This document shows, piece by piece, positions 18,646 through 22,094 of a stretch of DNA of 22,094 nt (position 1 is its first letter; every line of letters starts with the position of its first letter). Source of the DNA: Phallusia fumigata (lineage: Eukaryota > Chordata > Ascidiacea > Phlebobranchia > Ascidiidae); contig QXVZ01034315.1 of NCBI GenBank assembly GCA_008931825.1, positions 1 to 22,094 on the forward strand, written 5' to 3'. The translations under genes and the position numbers were made by a program. The notes under the pieces are model-generated. The model ran no database searches. It was given only the letters and a program-made list of their open reading frames with translations, and was not told the DNA's origin.

Positions 18646-19866
18646 CTTCAAGATTCAAGAAGAGAATGGGCCAGTTTGCATTTTCTTTTTCCTCCCCACT
18701 CTTGTAAGCTCTCTCCAGTAATTTCACTACTGCAGTGCTCCGGATTGTGAAGTAGACCGTCACGGACGCGAGAGTATCTGATGGTAAAAAAATCGTTAAA
18801 CGTGCGTCTTCTATTTGCATTTTCACGCATATGTCTGACAAAAATCTTCCCGGGTACACAAGGGGACCCATGGTAAACACTGACCAGTAGATGGCGCCAA
18901 CTCCCGCCCTGTAAATTTACAATGACCCGCCTCTTGGTTGGGCAAATGCTTGGTCAAATTGTCTGAGGCGCTCGATCCATATAAAAGCATAAAAAATCTG
19001 ATCGCGAGACGTTTTCGGGATCGTTGCGGGTTCGAATCCCGAGGAAAAGGCTGTATCGTCATCTTTGTTGTGTTTTGACAGCACCAAACAAACTTTACCC
19101 ACCTTTATCTGGGTGAGGTCGCAATCCAACTTTCCCGACACTGCCAAACCTAACAGCTGGATGGTTCAGTAAAACTTCATCGCTCGTGAAAATCCTTTGT
19201 ACCTGGTGGTCACATTAAAACACTGCTGTCTATTGGACTTTGCAAGTGCATAAGGTGTCGGTTATGGCAAATTAGGGCTACATGGATAGATTGATGTTAC
19301 GAGAAATTTAAAATTGCCAGTATCGACATACGACACACACAGTTAAGTTACAACCAAAAAACGACACACACAGCAATTTACAACCAAAAAAACGACACAC
19401 ACAGCAATTTACAACCAAAAAAACGACACACACAGCAATTTACAACCAACATTCGACACACACAGTTAACTTACATAGTCGGATACGATCTCTTCAACTC
19501 GTTTGTTGTAGGCTGATGTGGTGTCAACAGTGGGAAGATAAATATAAAGGCGGAACGCCTTCGGCGCTGGAACAAGAAAAACAAAATTTCGAAGGAATTT
19601 CACTAATTGTCTCTGCTAAATTTCGAAATAGTTTTAGGAAATTGAATATAATTAATTTTTTGGAAACAAATTTAAATCGGCCATTGCTTTATTTTTTCAC
19701 TCACTTGTTCTAACTTGTATTGGAAAGCTGTATGACGTGTGCACCTGGGGGTTCCCCTTCCATTTCTCTGCCACCCTTATTTGGTACAAGATATTCTGCG
19801 GCAAGTGGGCGATATTGAGGTGAGATAGAAATGCTTCAGCGGTAGCTTCCGACCAATCGTGCATAC
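18646..19866 (-). CDS. Paralogue exons for FN3 second half and SEA domain (frames intact)
   Basis: Exons 19866-19705, 19566-19475, 19202-19103 and 18777-18646 are all open in the expected phases (1-1, 1-0, 0-1, 1-1). They retain ILYQIRVAEKWKG, VQRIFTSDEVLL and YFTIRSTAV. Exon 19566-19475 is 21 nt shorter than its partner, a frame-preserving loss in the linker. The SEA cleavage turn reads DKGDTLASVTVYF, so the Gly-Ser of the main copy (DRGSIAFMTIYF) is gone. Synonymous and amino-acid changes are mixed. These exons lie behind the premature stop in the preceding exon. Confidence 0.72.
18930..19060. repeat. Possible tRNA-derived element
   Basis: Contains tgcgggttcgaatcccgag (19025-19043), a good B-box/T-arm match, in an insertion absent from the main copy of this intron. 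No acceptor stem or complete cloverleaf was found. Similar T-arm-like stretches occur near 12451 and 20958. Confidence 0.3.
19331..19478. repeat. 31-bp minisatellite beside a splice donor of the paralogue
   Basis: Four and a half units beginning cgacacacacag and containing tttacaaccaaaaaa, at 19331, 19362, 19393, 19424 and 19454. The last unit contains the gtaagttaactg donor of exon 19566-19475. The main copy of this intron has only a single related stretch near 7920. Confidence 0.85.
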
Positions 19867-19999
19867 CTAAATACAGGCGGATTTCAATACCCATTGTTTA
19901 ACGATACTATACTGGTTAACCAGATAGTTTAAGTCGTTATTGAGATACTAAAGTTGTTTTGTGCTTTTTGTTGACACTGAAATTACCAAATCAACAAAC

Positions 20000-20211
20000 C
20001 TTTGATTCTATATTGAAAAAGGTAATCTAAATTTTCCTCGGTTTCCCCGCTAGGTGGCAGCAACCGCTTCACGTCAATCTTATTTGATTTGGACCAATCG
20101 CAACGCCGTATATCTCCACACCAGGCAGAGGGGGCGGCGCTTTAGCGGTTGACCTTGTGCTGAAGGTCGCGCGCGTCGGTTGTGTCTGAATCGGTGTGGT
20201 CGTAAGCTCAG
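20000..20211 (-). pseudogene. Paralogue FN3 first-half exon with one-base deletion
   Basis: A 212-nt counterpart of the 213-nt exon 9025-8813. Up to the lesion the encoded sequence is identical, including the Thr/Pro-rich stalk. The plus strand reads cgcttcacgtc where the main copy reads cgcttccacgtc, so the FN3 Trp codon becomes TGA (20071-20069). After the lesion the old frame would continue with few changes to the conserved donor. Confidence 0.85.
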
Positions 20212-20525
20212 CTGCAACGACCCGGTAATTTCAAATCACAATACCAGTAGCGTGTTTTGCAAATTGCGAATTTTAATAAAGAAGAAAGGCAAGCCGTTTT
20301 TCAAGACCGTCATTAGCTAGAAAAGGTGATTTGGCGGAAAAATGAAATTGCAACAAAGGTAACATGAAAACTTTTTATTGATAAATTTGAACTACTAATT
20401 TACAAATTTAAACCAAGTGCTGTGGGAAGGTATGTTATAATTAGACTACTATTCCAGCCCTCGTCTTGTGTTCCAACTTTTCACATCTACAGCACAACAC
20501 ATCAGAAACTCAACCAACAACTTAC

Positions 20526-20580
20526 CAAAGTTTAACACAGATAACAACAAACAAACACAGGTCCAAGTTCTTCTATACAT
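20526..20580 (-). CDS. Signal-peptide exon of the upstream paralogue
   Basis: ATG at 20580-20578 opens MYRRTWTCVCLLLSVLNF, a signal peptide closely related to that of the main gene, ending in phase 1 at gtaagttg. The 5' flank (ttgaaaccacatg just before the start) is shared with the main gene, supporting the same start codon in both. It is phase-compatible with the exon at 20211. Confidence 0.75.
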
Positions 20581-22010
20581 CTTTCACATGTGGTTTCAAC
20601 AATTCTCCCTTTAAAACATGTTTAAACACACTACAAATACAGGTTATGACAAAGTTTACAAACACTTGTGGATGTGCTTGGCCTTTACTAGCACTTAACA
20701 CAAGACCGCCGACAATCTTACACAACGTTTTTTGTTTAACTGACTATAAAACTTTGCGAGTGGTTTCAATGCATTTTGAACAGAAAACGTGGCAGTTCTG
20801 TTTTAATCGCAAGAAACCTGAACGCTCTTGTGTGAAAAGTCTTCACAGTAAATGCTGCTCGAGAAGTGCTAATAATACGAACGTGTCCGCTTTCATTCCC
20901 TGCGGCTATTAAGTTTTCAAACATGACATTACACCTTTCACACGCCAAGTACAAAGGTTGCGGGTTCGAATCCCACTAAGAACGTCGTCAGTTTGACTGT
21001 TATCGTGATAATTTGTCCCGACAAGACAAAGTGCTGGATTTTCAAAAGTTTATGAAAACGGTTTTAAAACAGATTTTTTTTCGACTATTGCAAAACCTAA
21101 TAACTGGCTTTCAAGTTGGTTACTTACTATTGTTGTTACTTCATACATGTTTGTTTTGTAAACAAAGTTGCAGCATGCGAACGTCGTTGTGGAATCGCAA
21201 AACTTCCAAAACACTTTTTTCTAGAAATTACTTGTCGCGAGTGGGCGATAGAGAGGTTGATTTTGTCTGTCTGGTTGACGATGTCAAAACTTTACATCTG
21301 TTGCAAGTTTACTGTGGCATGCACATACGATTTTCCAAGCTTATCGTAATTTTAAGGTTATTTGTAGTGACCTCGTTTATTGGCTTGCCAAGTGTTGATT
21401 TGAAACGCCCAATGTATGGGAGGTTTCACACCGTTTGGATAATTGTCGCTTTGGACATAGAAGTCGCTGGAGGTCGCTAAAGGGTCACAGTGTTTTTTTT
21501 ATTCGAAGTTTTTCGTGCGTTGGCTGTAAAACTTTCTGACAGGCGTCAGAACCTTGTTTGGAAATCTGTGTTTACAACAAATAGTTGAGATGATTTAACC
21601 CTTAGTTTTTAGTTACTGTGATGTGGTATTGATGGGTTAGACCAAACTTATCAAAATATTGGACCTTTGTGGATATGTGAAACAGTTTAAACTCAATTGG
21701 TTTTGTTATGTCGGTGAGCCATGGCGTGCATGTGTTTGGTAAACTGTACTGGCCGTTGTAAGGCTGCAGACTTCTAAGTTGTAAAATAACTTAACTTCTT
21801 GTTATTGGACCAAAGTTTACTGAAATATTTACAAAATTTCGGGTCCTGTTTCAACTAATCGGAATCCCATCCAATCTAGTCCCTTTCTGCGACATTTGTT
21901 CCGTTAAAGTAGGCTTCGGTGTCGAAACTTTTTGCTAAGTTTATTATTGAAAGCCTAGCTATGCCTTATAATTTTGGGTTTTGTTTTATATCAAAGGCTT
22001 TACCTTAGCC
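20581..22010. promoter_or_regulatory. 5' flank of the upstream paralogue
   Basis: Counterpart of 16834-17930, diverged with several insertions. The similarity fades near 22010, just before the window end, so the duplication boundary on this side is probably inside the window. A ggttcgaatcccac block at 20961-20974 resembles the B box of a tRNA-derived element; the equivalent at about 17330 is degenerate. Confidence 0.45.
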
Positions 22011-22094
22011 CTGATTTTAGCAGAGCGTCCCCCCAAAACAGCAACATTTACTGATTTTAAAAATCCCCAAACAAACTGCTGCGATGAAGGAATT

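Larger units (their letters stand above)
18342..20580 (-). pseudogene. Truncated upstream paralogue: signal peptide, FN3, SEA, EGF, stop
   Basis: Exons 20580-20526, 20211-20000, 19866-19705, 19566-19475, 19202-19103, 18777-18646 and 18523-18342 match main-gene exons 1, 20, 21, 22, 23, 24 and 25. Sequence is very similar and intron phases are identical. Counterparts of exons 2-19 and 26-33 are missing. Exon 20211-20000 lacks one C relative to the main copy, giving TGA at 20071-20069 after about 65 codons. Restoring one base would make 936 coding nt (311 aa plus stop), with all other exons open. No membrane span is present, so an intact version would be secreted. Donor 18646 reads gtctcg instead of gtaagc. 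It is either a recent pseudogene or a working short gene with a sequencing error. Confidence 0.75.

Noticed and set aside
20466-20912. Plus-strand open frame of 148 codons over the paralogue's first exon
   Set aside because: It covers the antisense of the signal-peptide exon and 5' flank, has no domain, and is not preserved in the main copy.
20880-20990. tRNA gene around ggttcgaatcccac
   Set aside because: The T-arm-like stretch has no matching acceptor stem, anticodon arm or A box upstream; at most a tRNA-derived fragment.
1-22094. CRISPR array, operon, phage or other prokaryotic system
   Set aside because: Intron-rich gene structure, extracellular animal domains and the lack of ribosome-binding-site-led gene clusters exclude it; the tandem repeats lack spacer structure.

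Overview
The window looks like compact animal DNA, most likely from an ascidian tunicate such as Ciona. This assignment is inference: it rests on many short (about 0.2-0.7 kb) GT-AG introns, extracellular modular exons, small inverted-repeat elements and overall composition. No prokaryotic features, rRNA or convincing complete tRNA genes are visible. The clear genes are all on the minus strand.

Main gene (16833 down to 300). I assembled 33 phase-compatible coding exons totalling 4815 nt (1604 aa) by following reading frames and GT/AG borders. The total is divisible by three if one ambiguous N (15233) is discounted. The protein has a signal peptide, four FN3 domains, five SEA domains, six EGF domains (five with the Asp/Asn-hydroxylation consensus), one membrane span and a cytoplasmic tail of about 135 residues ending in an acidic Ser/Asp/Glu run. 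The core is a repeated FN3-SEA-EGF unit with almost all module borders in phase 1. The arrangement recalls the FN3/SEA/EGF array of uromodulin-like 1, but there is no ZP, WAP or EMI domain. I do not recognise a named orthologue.

Nested gene. The 2.2 kb intron between the transmembrane exon and the tail exons holds an intronless 271-codon ORF on the same strand (2296-1481) with about seven hydrophobic segments, resembling a divergent GPCR.

Upstream partial paralogue (20580-18342). It has a related signal-peptide exon and about 1.2 kb of related 5' flank, joined directly to copies of the FN3-4/SEA-4/EGF-4 exons. It has no membrane span and ends in a stop after its EGF exon. As read, a one-base deletion in its first FN3 exon makes it a pseudogene. 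If that is a sequencing error, it would encode a secreted protein of about 311 aa. The main gene carries an in-frame stop at exactly the same place after EGF-4, so a soluble form of it is also conceivable.

The introns hold several inverted-repeat elements, a 79-bp-arm foldback repeat, and two minisatellites built from splice-donor-adjacent sequence (21-bp and 31-bp units). The 8-mer TGACGTCA occurs twelve times in the first 16.1 kb and was not found in the last 6 kb.
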